From: Dysgonomonas sp. UBA5412
Lineage (GTDB): Bacteria; Bacteroidota; Bacteroidia; Bacteroidales; Dysgonomonadaceae
Length of the DNA stretch: 64,000 bases
NCBI GenBank assembly: GCA_002409595.1
Contig: DHNQ01000016.1
Location: forward strand, 203,364 to 267,363
Direction of reading: 5' to 3'
Of this stretch, positions 8,729-18,200 are shown piece after piece. The stretch's first letter is position 1. Each line of letters starts with the position of its first letter. The position numbers were made by a program, and so were the translations under genes. The notes beneath the pieces are model-generated. The model did not search any database. It saw only the letters and a program-made list of their open reading frames with translations, and was not told the DNA's origin.

Positions 8729-9622
8729 CTATTTAGTTTTAAGATTCCTAGCTATCTTATTTCTATAAATAAGAAATAGAGATATTACGGATACGACCAG
8801 ACTTGATATAATCAGAATAGTATTAGAGTCAAAAGTAAAGGCTTCCATCTGATCGTATTCGGGAGTCTTATATAAGATATAGGTTAATATAATATTGATA
8901 GCATTGTGCATTGTATGGATTATAACCGGAATCCAAATATTAGCAGACCAAACAAAGATATACCCTAAAAAAGCACCAAGCAAAACTCTGGGAAAAAATC
9001 CGTAAAATTGAAAGTGCATTGCGCTAAATATAACAGCACCAAGCCAAACAGCAGCATGAGTATTCTTAAATATCTTTTGCATTATCTGTTGTATACATCC
9101 TCTAAAGAACAATTCTTCTCCGAGCCCGGCAACAACAGCCAGAACTAAGAGATTAAAAATCAAACCAAAAATGGTATGGTCTTCAAACAACAGGTTAAGG
9201 GAAGCAGAGGCAGAAGCCTCACTATTTTTCATCCATTCTTCTAAGGGGGCTAGTGAATCGGGCAGGGATAACTGTTGATTGTAATAGCTCAATGCAAGGA
9301 TGATCGGTTGAACAGCAACAATAAAGACAATTGCAAAGAATAACAAAGGCAGTTTAAATTCATTTTCGACCTTCAAATATTCTTTAGGTCTGCTTTGACA
9401 GATATAAGTAAAAGCTAATGCGGGAACAACAAAAAGACAAATGGTCTGAATTGCCATTGCCATTCTCATAGATGCAGCCGAATTCATCATTCTTTCGGGA
9501 GACATCAGTAATAAAACGGCGACAGATGCAAGCATTAATCCTGAAAAAAACAAAAACCACAAAAAGAAGAATTGAGACCATCCTCCCATATCGTGCAATA
9601 TATTCGTATTTCTATTCTCCAT
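8729..9622 (-). CDS. CPBP-family intramembrane protease
   Basis: This 297-aa polytopic membrane protein has the three motifs of the CPBP/Abi (type II CAAX prenyl protease-like) family: GEELFFRG at 168-175, FSAMHFQF near 199-206, and HTMHNA near 236. These supply the glutamates and histidines of the intramembrane active site. Family members process peptides or protect against bacteriocins, but the substrate here is unknown. The start lies 4 bp after the DUF1460 stop, so the two genes are tightly coupled. Confidence 0.9.
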   Translation of the reverse strand: MENRNTNILHDMGGWSQFFFLWFLFFSGLMLASVAVLLLMSPERMMNSAASMRMAMAIQTICLFVVPALAFTYICQSRPKEYLKVENEFKLPLLFFAIVFIVAVQPIILALSYYNQQLSLPDSLAPLEEWMKNSEASASASLNLLFEDHTIFGLIFNLLVLAVVAGLGEELFFRGCIQQIMQKIFKNTHAAVWLGAVIFSAMHFQFYGFFPRVLLGAFLGYIFVWSANIWIPVIIHTMHNAINIILTYILYKTPEYDQMEAFTFDSNTILIISSLVVSVISLFLIYRNKIARNLKTK

Positions 9623-9626
9623 AATC

Positions 9627-10490
9627 TTAATTGTCTTGCTTTATCTCTAAAACACTTACCCCAACGCATTTGCTTGAATTTTTACAGTAGTCAGATAGAG
9701 TACGAGGTTCAATTATCACTTTCTTATACTTACTGGATGCATGAATAAAATGCAGTTCATTGTTTTGCCAATAAGCAATACCTATATGAGAATAGTCAAG
9801 TCCGGCAATGGCTGTTGCAAATACAACAATATTTCCACTCTCTATTTTTCCTTGATTTGTTTGTATTCTTTCAGTAGGTAGGATCTCGTATAGCCTGCGA
9901 TTTGTTATATTAGATTCTATTTTAAGCATTTCAGCTATATTACTATCATTATTCTTCAAATGTTTATACAGATGAGAGTTTTTCGTCATGAAATTTATAC
10001 CTTTATCTACATTCTCACCTCCTACACTCAGACTAATATTTTTTAGAATACCTTGTTTTTCATTTTCATAAATCCAATCGCTAACATAATGCAATCTTGA
10101 GGTATACCCATTTACTTCCCCTTGTCTATAACGTATTGATTTCAGTATTCGGGTATAGTTCTCAAAAGAATAATCTTTCGATTGCAAAACCAAAGACAGA
10201 GCAATACAGTTTTCGACAAATGTGGTACAGTCAAATTCTCTAAGATTGATAACAAGTGTTTCTTTCTCAGAAATCTCTAAAGTAGAAGCAACGTAAGGCC
10301 GACCTTGAAAATATTGAGCAGTAGCAACAATAATTTCATTTATCGGCTTATCCGACTGATTGGAATACTCGGCGATATATTTCTCATATATCTGCTTATC
10401 TGCCGGAGTGAACAATACATCATCAGCCCTACTTACATTAAAGAAGAGAAGATATAACGATATTAACAAAATTATTCTTTTAAGTATCAT
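9627..10490 (-). CDS. DUF1460 exported NlpC/P60-like protein
   Basis: This 287-aa protein has an N-terminal signal peptide (MILKRIILLISLYLLFFN, then VSRADD) and belongs to DUF1460, a group with an NlpC/P60-like amidase fold. The likely nucleophile is Cys88 in FDCTTFVEN, with a histidine in DYSHIGIAYW and a further one in LHFIHAS. Structures of this family suggest action on cell-wall peptides such as muramoyl-L-alanine bonds; that role is inferred here. It is translated 6 bp after fhs and 4 bp before the CPBP protease. Confidence 0.85.
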   Translation of the reverse strand: MILKRIILLISLYLLFFNVSRADDVLFTPADKQIYEKYIAEYSNQSDKPINEIIVATAQYFQGRPYVASTLEISEKETLVINLREFDCTTFVENCIALSLVLQSKDYSFENYTRILKSIRYRQGEVNGYTSRLHYVSDWIYENEKQGILKNISLSVGGENVDKGINFMTKNSHLYKHLKNNDSNIAEMLKIESNITNRRLYEILPTERIQTNQGKIESGNIVVFATAIAGLDYSHIGIAYWQNNELHFIHASSKYKKVIIEPRTLSDYCKNSSKCVGVSVLEIKQDN

Positions 10491-10496
10491 AGCGAT

Positions 10497-12164
10497 CTAG
10501 CTTAATCCTACAACATTTCCATCTATAAGATCTATATATTTTGCCTGAGGATTTGCTGGCAGCCCAGGCATCCGCATAATATTGCCGGCTATGGCTACAA
10601 TAAATTCTGCCCCGTTATTAATCACAAGATCACTTATAGTTAAAGTAAAACCACTGGAAGTACCGTAAGCATGTGCATTATCAGAAAAAGAATATTGTGT
10701 TTTTGCAATACAAACAGGGTAATGAGTAATACCCAATTTTTCTATAAGAGCCAGCTTCTTAGCAGCCTTACTTCCTATATTTACAGAAGCAGCACCATAT
10801 ATTTTACTAGCTATTTTATTTATTTTAGATTCGATAGAGTCAGATTCGTCGTAAGTAAAAGACAACGGTTTGGATGGATTTTCAGATATTACTTTTACTA
10901 CCTTCTTAGCAAAATCCTCAGCACCTTCTCCTCCATACATAAACGATTCGTTGAGAGCAAACATTACTCCCTGATCGACACAATGCTGTTCTATTAGTTT
11001 TAACTCTTCATCCGAATCAAAGTTATATTTGTTTAGAGCCACAAGTACTGTCTGCCCGAACGATTTCATATTCTGTATATGCTTATCCAAATTGGCAAAG
11101 CCTTTTTTGAGCCCGTCAATATTCTTTTCTTTAATATCAGATAGAGGCACATCTCCATGCATTTTCAAAGCTTGAGTTGTAGCAACAATAATTGTTAGCT
11201 TTGGAGAAATCCCTGCTTTTCTGCACTTGATATTAAAAAACTTCTCTGCTCCCAAATCTGCTCCAAATCCGGCTTCGGTAACTACATAATCTGTATGAGA
11301 CATAGCCATCTTTGTAGCTATAACAGAATTGCACCCATGAGCTATATTAGCAAAAGGACCTCCATGTATTATTGCTGCAGAATGCTCTGTTGTCTGCACC
11401 AGGTTGGGATTTATAGCATCTTTCAACAAAACAGTTATAGCTCCGTCAACGCCTAAATCTCTTACTGTAAAAGCATCGCCATTAGCTTTGTAGCCAAGTA
11501 TAATATTACCGACACGTCTTTTCAGGTCTTCAATATCTTTAGACAAACATAATATTGCCATTATTTCCGAAGCAGGAGTTATCTCAAAACCACTCTCGGC
11601 AGGAACGCCGTTTTCGCTTCCATTAAGTCCGGTTACTACATATCGTAGATTTCTATCATTTACATCTAAGACTCGTTTCCAAACTACATCTTTAAGATAG
11701 GCTTCTGTCCCTTTATTACGAAATAAATAATTATCAAGAAGTGCAGTGATCATATTATGAGCAGAAGTTATGGCATGAAAGTCTCCTGTAAAATGCAAAT
11801 TGATATTCTCCATCGGGAGCACTTGTGCATATCCGCCTCCGGCAGCACCACCTTTCATCCCAAAGCATGGACCCAATGATGGTTCTCGCAAGGCCACAAC
11901 TACTTTTTCACCTATTCGGTTCAGACCCAAGGCCAGCCCGATGGAAGTCGTTGTCTTTCCGATTCCTGCCTTAGTAGGGGTGATAGCCGTAACGAGTATC
12001 AGATTACTTTTTGCAACCTTCTGTTCATCTATAAGAGATACGGGAATTTTAGCAATATACTTACCATAATTACTTATTTCTTCAGCGTCAATTCCGATCT
12101 TCTTCGCTATTTCTGCGATATTATTCAACTTAATGCTTGATGCAATTTCAATATCTGTCTTCAT
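10497..12164 (-). CDS. fhs: Formate-tetrahydrofolate ligase
   Basis: Fhs joins formate to tetrahydrofolate with ATP, giving 10-formyl-THF for purine synthesis and one-carbon metabolism in the cytoplasm. The 555-aa length is exact for the family. The P-loop-like TPTKAGIGKTTTSIGLALGL lies near residue 65, followed by LREPSLGPCFGMKGGAAGGG and GDFHAITSAHN. It is the first gene of a minus-strand operon with DUF1460, CPBP and wcaJ-like genes, with a -7 box about 85 bp upstream. Confidence 0.97.
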   Translation of the reverse strand: MKTDIEIASSIKLNNIAEIAKKIGIDAEEISNYGKYIAKIPVSLIDEQKVAKSNLILVTAITPTKAGIGKTTTSIGLALGLNRIGEKVVVALREPSLGPCFGMKGGAAGGGYAQVLPMENINLHFTGDFHAITSAHNMITALLDNYLFRNKGTEAYLKDVVWKRVLDVNDRNLRYVVTGLNGSENGVPAESGFEITPASEIMAILCLSKDIEDLKRRVGNIILGYKANGDAFTVRDLGVDGAITVLLKDAINPNLVQTTEHSAAIIHGGPFANIAHGCNSVIATKMAMSHTDYVVTEAGFGADLGAEKFFNIKCRKAGISPKLTIIVATTQALKMHGDVPLSDIKEKNIDGLKKGFANLDKHIQNMKSFGQTVLVALNKYNFDSDEELKLIEQHCVDQGVMFALNESFMYGGEGAEDFAKKVVKVISENPSKPLSFTYDESDSIESKINKIASKIYGAASVNIGSKAAKKLALIEKLGITHYPVCIAKTQYSFSDNAHAYGTSSGFTLTISDLVINNGAEFIVAIAGNIMRMPGLPANPQAKYIDLIDGNVVGLS

Positions 12165-12248
12165 TCTGCTTATTATTGCCGTTTAGGGGTAACAAAGAAT
12201 TATTTCTACAGTTCAAGAAAGAGATCCTACGATCTCATTCGAGAGGTA

Positions 12249-12256
12249 CAAATATA
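12249..12256 (-). promoter_or_regulatory. -7 promoter box for the fhs operon
   Basis: On the minus strand the sequence is TATATTTG, a full match to TAnnTTTG. It lies 84 bp upstream of the fhs ATG, just beyond the terminator of the previous gene. No -33 TTG is seen at the usual distance. Confidence 0.5.
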
Positions 12257-12259
12257 CAA

Positions 12260-12288
12260 CAAAGGGCTATCATATTGATAGCCCTTTG
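12260..12288 (-). terminator. Terminator of the Dps-like gene
   Basis: A perfect 13-bp stem (CAAAGGGCTATCA with its complement) encloses a 3-base loop, 26 bp after the stop codon of the DUF5856-like gene. On the minus strand it is followed by a short T-rich run. Confidence 0.75.
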
Positions 12289-12314
12289 CCCTAAATTATA
12301 TTCTTAGCGAAGAA

Positions 12315-12719
12315 TTATTGTAATCTCTTAAGACGATACAACAGTTGTTGTATAGCTTCTTGATAGTCATCAATGATTGCCTGAGTAAATGCTTCGGCAA
12401 ACAGTTCTCTCTGACTCTCAGAATATTTGAAGAAATCTTCTGCATGTTTTACAATGTCAGTAGGATTTTTTGTTTCCGGAATTACAATTTCCAAATCACC
12501 TTTTACTGCATACGATGTTTCAACCAAACGGTCTGTAACATCAAGTAAATCTCCGATAGCCTGATCTAAGGCTATGTGTTGTGCATAACTTCCTTTACCG
12601 GTAATATGCCAGTGATGAAGTTTCAAGCTACTGTTGAATGAAAATACTTTACCTAAAAAGGCACCAATTTCTGCATTTAATGTAGCAGATTTTTTTTCTT
12701 TTAATGTAGACGTAGTCAT
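12315..12719 (-). CDS. Dps/ferritin-like small protein (DUF5856-type)
   Basis: This 134-aa, mostly helical protein contains LKLHHWHITGKGSYAQHIAL followed by LDQAIGDLLDVTDRLVET. This pattern recalls helix 1-2 of Dps proteins (the HW near residue 36 and a following D/E-rich helix). Only part of the Dps ferroxidase ligand set is obvious, and the protein is shorter than Dps (about 160 aa). It is monocistronic, with its own strong promoter and terminator. A role in metal handling or stress protection is inference; the DUF family name is given from memory. Confidence 0.6.
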   Translation of the reverse strand: MTTSTLKEKKSATLNAEIGAFLGKVFSFNSSLKLHHWHITGKGSYAQHIALDQAIGDLLDVTDRLVETSYAVKGDLEIVIPETKNPTDIVKHAEDFFKYSESQRELFAEAFTQAIIDDYQEAIQQLLYRLKRLQ

Positions 12720-12758
12720 AATTATAAGTTTTATTTATTATTACTTTTATTATATAGA

Positions 12759-12789
12759 CAAATATAATGATTATAATTATGGATTCCAA
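12759..12789 (-). promoter_or_regulatory. Promoter of the Dps-like gene
   Basis: On the minus strand TTG at 12789-12787 is separated by exactly 20 bp from TATATTTG at 12766-12759, a full match to the Bacteroidetes -33/-7 promoter. The start codon follows about 40 bp downstream. Confidence 0.75.
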
Positions 12790-12960
12790 ATATCAATTAT
12801 CGAATATTTATATACCAATATTGACTGAGTCTATAAAAATAACAATTTATCAAGTGTATCAAATATTAAACAATGGGGCATGAACTTTTGTTTAAAAATA
12901 CAACCTTTTAACTGTTAAAATATATAAAATATAGCAATTGAGGGGGAATGGAACAAAAAT

Positions 12961-13929
12961 TTATTTTTCCAGATACAAACGTCTCATTTTGACAACATCA
13001 ACCTTCAACTCCTTTGTCAGAAAATCTTGAATAGAGCCATAATCTCTCTTCATTTGGTTGATGCCGGCTTGCAGAAACATACGCTTGACTGTAAAGATAG
13101 ATTCTGCTCTCGGATACCGGGCAATGAAGGCATCGTACTTATCACTCAAATACACTTTAGACATAAGGTAATCTTCCATAACGGTAGCTTCATCAACACC
13201 TAAGGCAAATAAGACTAAAGCTGCTGCCATTCCGGCACGGTCTTTTCCTGCAGAACAATGAAAGATAAGAGGAGCACTCAGGTTATTTTGTACGATTGCA
13301 AAAAATATGCGGAAAGCTCTCACACAAGCAGGATCACTCACAAGCAGTCGATTCATATGCTTCATGTGCGAATCAATATTTGTTTTCAAGAGATTAGCTT
13401 GTATTCCCTCGCTACTTAAGTTTCCCGGAGTGATGGTAATAGGATATGCAAATTGAACGGTATCGGGTAATTTATCAGGAGAGCGGCGTGCTTCATTTTG
13501 GGCTCTGAAGTCTATTACCGAGGTTATAGGGATACTGGATAGATATTTGACATCGTCTTCTGTCAGATTAGACAATTCATCAGCTCTGAAAAGTTTACCC
13601 CATTTAACCGATCGTCCTTCAGAGTTTTTAATTCCGCCCAAATCGCGAAAATTATATCCTCCAGCCATCGGTAAATGCTTCTCGGCAAACACCAGCTTAT
13701 CTTTGCCACAATGCAATTCGAAATATATTCGAATAGAGGTACTGACTTTCAACGGGAAAAGGCCACTTCCATTACCCGTCAGTATAGGTACAGATAAGTT
13801 TATAGTCTCGATAGAGCTACCGGCATACAAAGACCAATTACCCTCAGCCTCAAGACTAAGTGTGGCTTCTTTAGTATATTTCTCCCTTATAATCTGAGCT
13901 CTTACAATAGCCTTATTCATTCTTAACAA
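12961..13929 (-). CDS. Tyrosine-protein phosphatase (Y_phosphatase3 family)
   Basis: This 322-aa protein has an N-terminal beta domain (about residues 1-85) and a dual-specificity-type phosphatase domain. NFRDLGGI is at 93-100 and the P-loop HCSAGKDRAG at 224-233, with Cys225 as nucleophile and Arg231 binding phosphate. A general acid may lie in the DFRAQNEARR region. There is no signal peptide, so it should be cytoplasmic. The start may be M1 or M4. It is transcribed divergently from a related but inactive-looking gene. Confidence 0.88.
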   Translation of the reverse strand: MLRMNKAIVRAQIIREKYTKEATLSLEAEGNWSLYAGSSIETINLSVPILTGNGSGLFPLKVSTSIRIYFELHCGKDKLVFAEKHLPMAGGYNFRDLGGIKNSEGRSVKWGKLFRADELSNLTEDDVKYLSSIPITSVIDFRAQNEARRSPDKLPDTVQFAYPITITPGNLSSEGIQANLLKTNIDSHMKHMNRLLVSDPACVRAFRIFFAIVQNNLSAPLIFHCSAGKDRAGMAAALVLFALGVDEATVMEDYLMSKVYLSDKYDAFIARYPRAESIFTVKRMFLQAGINQMKRDYGSIQDFLTKELKVDVVKMRRLYLEK

Positions 13930-13983
13930 TCTATAACCCGACGATTTCCTTCGTTTATTCTATCATATGTTATTAAAGCACAG

Positions 13984-13991
13984 CAAATATA
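13984..13991 (-). promoter_or_regulatory. -7 promoter box for the phosphatase gene
   Basis: The minus strand reads TATATTTG, 54 bp upstream of the phosphatase ATG. No -33 TTG lies at the standard spacing. Confidence 0.5.
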
Positions 13992-14078
13992 CATATTTAG
14001 TTCGTATTTCTTATGCTATATCAGTAAAAGCATTAAGTGTGAAAAAAAGGTAAATCTTTGCAAAAAGAACTGATCTTA

Positions 14079-14109
14079 TTGAAAAACAAGCACTACTAAT
14101 GTATCTTTG
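14079..14109 (+). promoter_or_regulatory. Promoter of the pseudo-phosphatase gene
   Basis: TTG at 14079-14081, a 20-bp spacer, and TATCTTTG at 14102-14109 match the Bacteroidetes promoter exactly. The box overlaps the first ATG of the longest open frame (14099), which rules that ATG out as the start. Confidence 0.75.
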
Positions 14110-14149
14110 TTTATACAGCAACTTTGGTAAACAGATACTTAATCAGGAA

Positions 14150-15211
14150 ATGAAACTCAAACTTTTTGTATACATAACAGGATTAATTACTTTATATAAC
14201 TGCTCGTCAAAACCGTCTATAACCGCATTGTGTGAAATGGACAAGAAGGGAAATTATATTTTAAAATGGGAAATATATCCTGAAATAGAGAATACTCCTC
14301 TCGACATATATATATCGGACAATGATAGCATTTTTCCGTCAGAACCTAGTATGACCACAAATTCGAATGAATATATTGCCATCGTAAAGAATAACGGATC
14401 GGAGTATCCCGAAAAGAGAAAATATTTCCGACTCAAAGTTGCAGGTACTGTATCTGAGCCTATTTCGAACAGATTTTTCGAAATGGATAGCATCCAGAAT
14501 TTCAGGGACATTGGTGGATATATGACCAACGATCATCGTTGCATCCGTTGGGGTAAATTATTCAGATCAGGTAGTTTTTTACGGATGACAGATTATGACA
14601 GTTCTGAAATAAGTAATCTGGGGGTGAAGACAATCATAGATCTAAGATCTACCGATATAAAGGAGAAGAAGCAGTCAAAAGTATCAGAATTGAATAACAT
14701 TCGCATACCAATATCCATAAAGGGATATAGCTCTATTTCTCAGAAGGTGATAGATGGACAGTTTCTGAGAGGTGATGCAATTATATACACTCAAGATACA
14801 TATAAAGACATAGTAAATAATTTTGCATCTGGGTATGCCGCATTTTTCGACTATCTGTGTGACGAGAATAATTATCCTATTATTTTCAATTGTTTCCTAG
14901 GAAAAGATCAAAGTGGGCTGGCCACATACTTTCTTATGCGAGCATTAGATGTTCCAATGGATGTAATAGAAGATGACTATATGAATTCTAGTATAGGCAT
15001 AGACCGATCTAAACTGATAAAGGATGCCGACAGCCTTTCTGAATCGCGACAAGAAGCCTTGACTATGCTAACTAAAACCGATCTGGCCTATCTTAAATAT
15101 GGAATATCTTGTATGAGAGAAAAAAGTGGTTCGGTAGAAGATTATATGCTAAAAGAATTAAAGTTAACTCCGGACAAAAGAAAAAAATTGAGGGATATTC
15201 TATTACACTAA
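14150..15211 (+). CDS. Exported phosphatase-like protein with degenerate active site
   Basis: The ATG at 14150 is chosen because it lies just after the promoter and opens a signal sequence (MKLKLFVYITGLITLYNC, probably a lipoprotein with an unusual Asn before Cys). The 353-aa product has an N-terminal fibronectin-like domain, then the same fold as the divergent phosphatase (NFRDIGGYM, RWGKLFRSGS). The P-loop reads NCFLGKDQSG instead of HCxxGKDRxG: the cysteine stays, but the leading His is Asn and the phosphate-binding Arg is Gln. It is therefore likely catalytically dead or altered, perhaps a binding protein. This is a clear paralogue of its neighbour. Confidence 0.8.
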   Translation: MKLKLFVYITGLITLYNCSSKPSITALCEMDKKGNYILKWEIYPEIENTPLDIYISDNDSIFPSEPSMTTNSNEYIAIVKNNGSEYPEKRKYFRLKVAGTVSEPISNRFFEMDSIQNFRDIGGYMTNDHRCIRWGKLFRSGSFLRMTDYDSSEISNLGVKTIIDLRSTDIKEKKQSKVSELNNIRIPISIKGYSSISQKVIDGQFLRGDAIIYTQDTYKDIVNNFASGYAAFFDYLCDENNYPIIFNCFLGKDQSGLATYFLMRALDVPMDVIEDDYMNSSIGIDRSKLIKDADSLSESRQEALTMLTKTDLAYLKYGISCMREKSGSVEDYMLKELKLTPDKRKKLRDILLH

Positions 15212-15228
15212 TCCCTCAGTATTTTTAT
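15189..15228 (+). terminator. Terminator of the pseudo-phosphatase gene
   Basis: TGAGGGAT at 15189-15196 pairs with ATCCCTCA at 15211-15218 and is followed by a T-rich run. The stem spans the stop codon. The convergent tamB gene ends 40 bp further on. Confidence 0.65.
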
Positions 15229-15251
15229 TCTTTACAAGATACATAAGCTTA

Positions 15252-18200
15252 TTACTTTTCTTTTTTCTCCTCAGGAGGAGAAATCATCGGCTGCTTATTA
15301 GTGTTCACTTGAGTAGAATCTGATGGTTGCTTTTCGGGCTTCTCTTGCTCCGCATCACCATCAGCTGTTTTAGTAGCATTCGGTGTTTGATTTCTACGGA
15401 ATCGTCTTGGCTTGAACGATTGGAATAAACGTTTCAATGTTGCAGCTTCTTTACTGTACACAATCCCTACACCCTGAGTATACAATGCCTGACGGTAATA
15501 TTGATCATTAGTGTGGCTGTAAGCTTTAAGCGTCCACATGGAATTTAATTGATATTCCAAGTCGAAGTCTCCAATAAAGGTTGCATTCGCATTTGCAGAA
15601 GAAGTCTGATCCGAATGATACCCTAGATTCGTTTTCACAAGCAATTTATCATCAAAGAATTTACGAGATACGTTTACACTCATATCCATATCAGACAAAG
15701 TACCGTCGTTCGATTCCACATTCGCTCCTATCTGCCATTTATCACCCAGCACATTTCCCATCAATGAGGTCAATCCCGAAGAAAGAGCTCCTGAAGCAAT
15801 ACCCGTCCACAGCCCGTCTCCGAAGTTTGCACCGCCACCGCCAGAACTAGGGTAGAATGATCCCATAGCCACAAGATATGCAAATTGCCGAACCTTCACT
15901 TCTTCGGTACTAATAAGGCTATTTACCTTCGCTCGTACATCATCCGGAACATCAACAAGATTTATATCATAAGTAACATTCATTTTATCCATATTTCCAC
16001 TAATACCCAACATACAGTCTACCTGTACTTTGGTCGGAATATTCTCTGCTGAGAAGCTTGCATCGAGCGTCTTCAAATCCGCTTTGACCCGCCTAAAGGC
16101 AGTGATATCAAACTTAGTTCTGAGCGGATCGCCAATAAAATAAAGCTTACTACCATCTTTAATACTAAAGTTGAGCTTCTTTATATTTTGTAAGTTGAGC
16201 TTCACACTCCCATCCGTCAAAGAGTAATCTCCAAAAGCCGACATATTATCATTCTGAAGATCATAACTGAAATTTATAGACCCACTACCCTTCGCCTGCA
16301 TTTCGTCTCCCGTCTGAGGGTCGATAACTATCCCGATTGCCAGATCTGGTGTAACATCCAGTTTCACGTTTAGTTTCAGTGGCAATGGCTGCTCACTAGC
16401 TCGTTTGGCCGCCTCTTTCAACGATTTTTGCAATTTTTCTTCTGGTACATTAATATAAACCACACTCTTATAGTCTACAGCCTCGGAACGTTGTGGCAAT
16501 AAAATATTAAGGGTCGAATTCTTCTCATTCCTCACCTGCATATTCATATTTATACCATTATCGTCTCCATCAATACTTACTGTACCGGAAGCAAATACCC
16601 GTCCGTAGAATAAGCTATCGGTACGATGTTCCGTATTGAGAGCCATCAATTTATTCATTCGCATATTCAAGCGATACTTCATATTCTCGAAATTCTTATG
16701 CGTAACAGTTGCATTTACATTAGCTGTGTTACCCATTTCATCTTTGAGAGTAAGATTGTCAAAGCCGATCTTATCAGGACTGATCCGTATTGTATCAGAA
16801 ATAGTATAAACCACATTTGTATAATCTATCCCAACCTGCATATCGTTAAATCCGAGAAACCCTCTTACCAAAGGAGCTTTGCTACTTCCTTCTATCATAA
16901 GATTGGAACTGATAGACCCGGCTACCTTATTAAGCATTGTGGCTGCGAAGGGTTGAATCCAACCCAAAGGCATTTTTTCCATGCGCAATTGCAGATCCAA
17001 AGAGTCTTGATTGGTATAAACAGTTCCATCCAATTCGGCAAAAGTCTGATCTTTATATATGAGATCGGCTTCCATCAAAACACCTCCGTAATCATTACTC
17101 CACTGACTTTCGAGACTCATTGTTCCCAAAGTATCACTAAAGACAACTATATCTGCGATCTTAAATTCTCGGGTATAAAGTTCAGGGCGATCGAGTAAAT
17201 TTGTTAATAATACATTACCATGCACCTGTCCCCGTATATTATTCACATCGAATGCGGACAAAAGTTCTCCTATTTCGGCATGGTCAAAATACAAGCGTAA
17301 ACTATCCGTCTTTTCGGGAGAAATAACCCCATCAAGATTAAAATAAGGCTTCTTATTTACAGCCAATCCCAGATTATGAATTTCAGTTCGTTGCCCCTCG
17401 TTCAGTATATCTGCCGGTAGGAAGTTTAATGCTAACTTCCCAACATTTACATCTGAAGGTGTAACTTTCAGAGACGACACTAATTCATTCTTTTCGTTTC
17501 GGCTAAAATGAGCCAAAGCTTCTAAATGACCATTTATATTTATACTCGCACTATCACTGTTAACCTTTACTGAAGAATAAATATTATTATTTGCCCCATT
17601 AACGTTCATCGACAGATTATAGCGTCCTTGTTCCATCAATACCCCACTGGCAAGAATAATATTGAAAGCTGAGTCCTGATTTGCTACATCAAGAGTTGTA
17701 TTCCTTACATTATATTCGCCAAAACGCATATGAGGGATATTCCCTTTTATCAATAGCTTCTTATCAATGGTGCTAATCTGCCCTTCAATTCTTGCATTGC
17801 TGATAATATCTAACGGCAAAGCAAATATATTACCCAATTCTTCAGTATTATTGGCCGTTATATCAAAAGTAAAATCATTCTGATCCTTTTTCCGATATTT
17901 CTTCATTTGAAATATATCCGGCAAGTAACTATTCATCAGATTAGAGAACTCATCGGCAAATGTCATAAACGAATATTGCCCCATTATTTTTGCAGAAAGG
18001 AGCGAAGAGGTAAATTCAATAAATTTACTCTTATCATTGTCATTTCGTCCCGATTGGAGAGTAAATGATCCCGGGGCAAAATTAAAATTATCGTCATGCA
18101 GATCAAGACTATCTATTTTTACTGTTCCAACGATATTATCAATATCCAACCCTTTGATGCTTCCATTCAAAGCCATGGTCAGACGAGGATTAACCCAATC

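Noticed and set aside
15581..15850. Antisense open frames within tamB (e.g. 15581-15850, 16626-17198, 18442-18819)
   Set aside because: Shadow frames of the long tamB gene; compositional by-products without features of their own.
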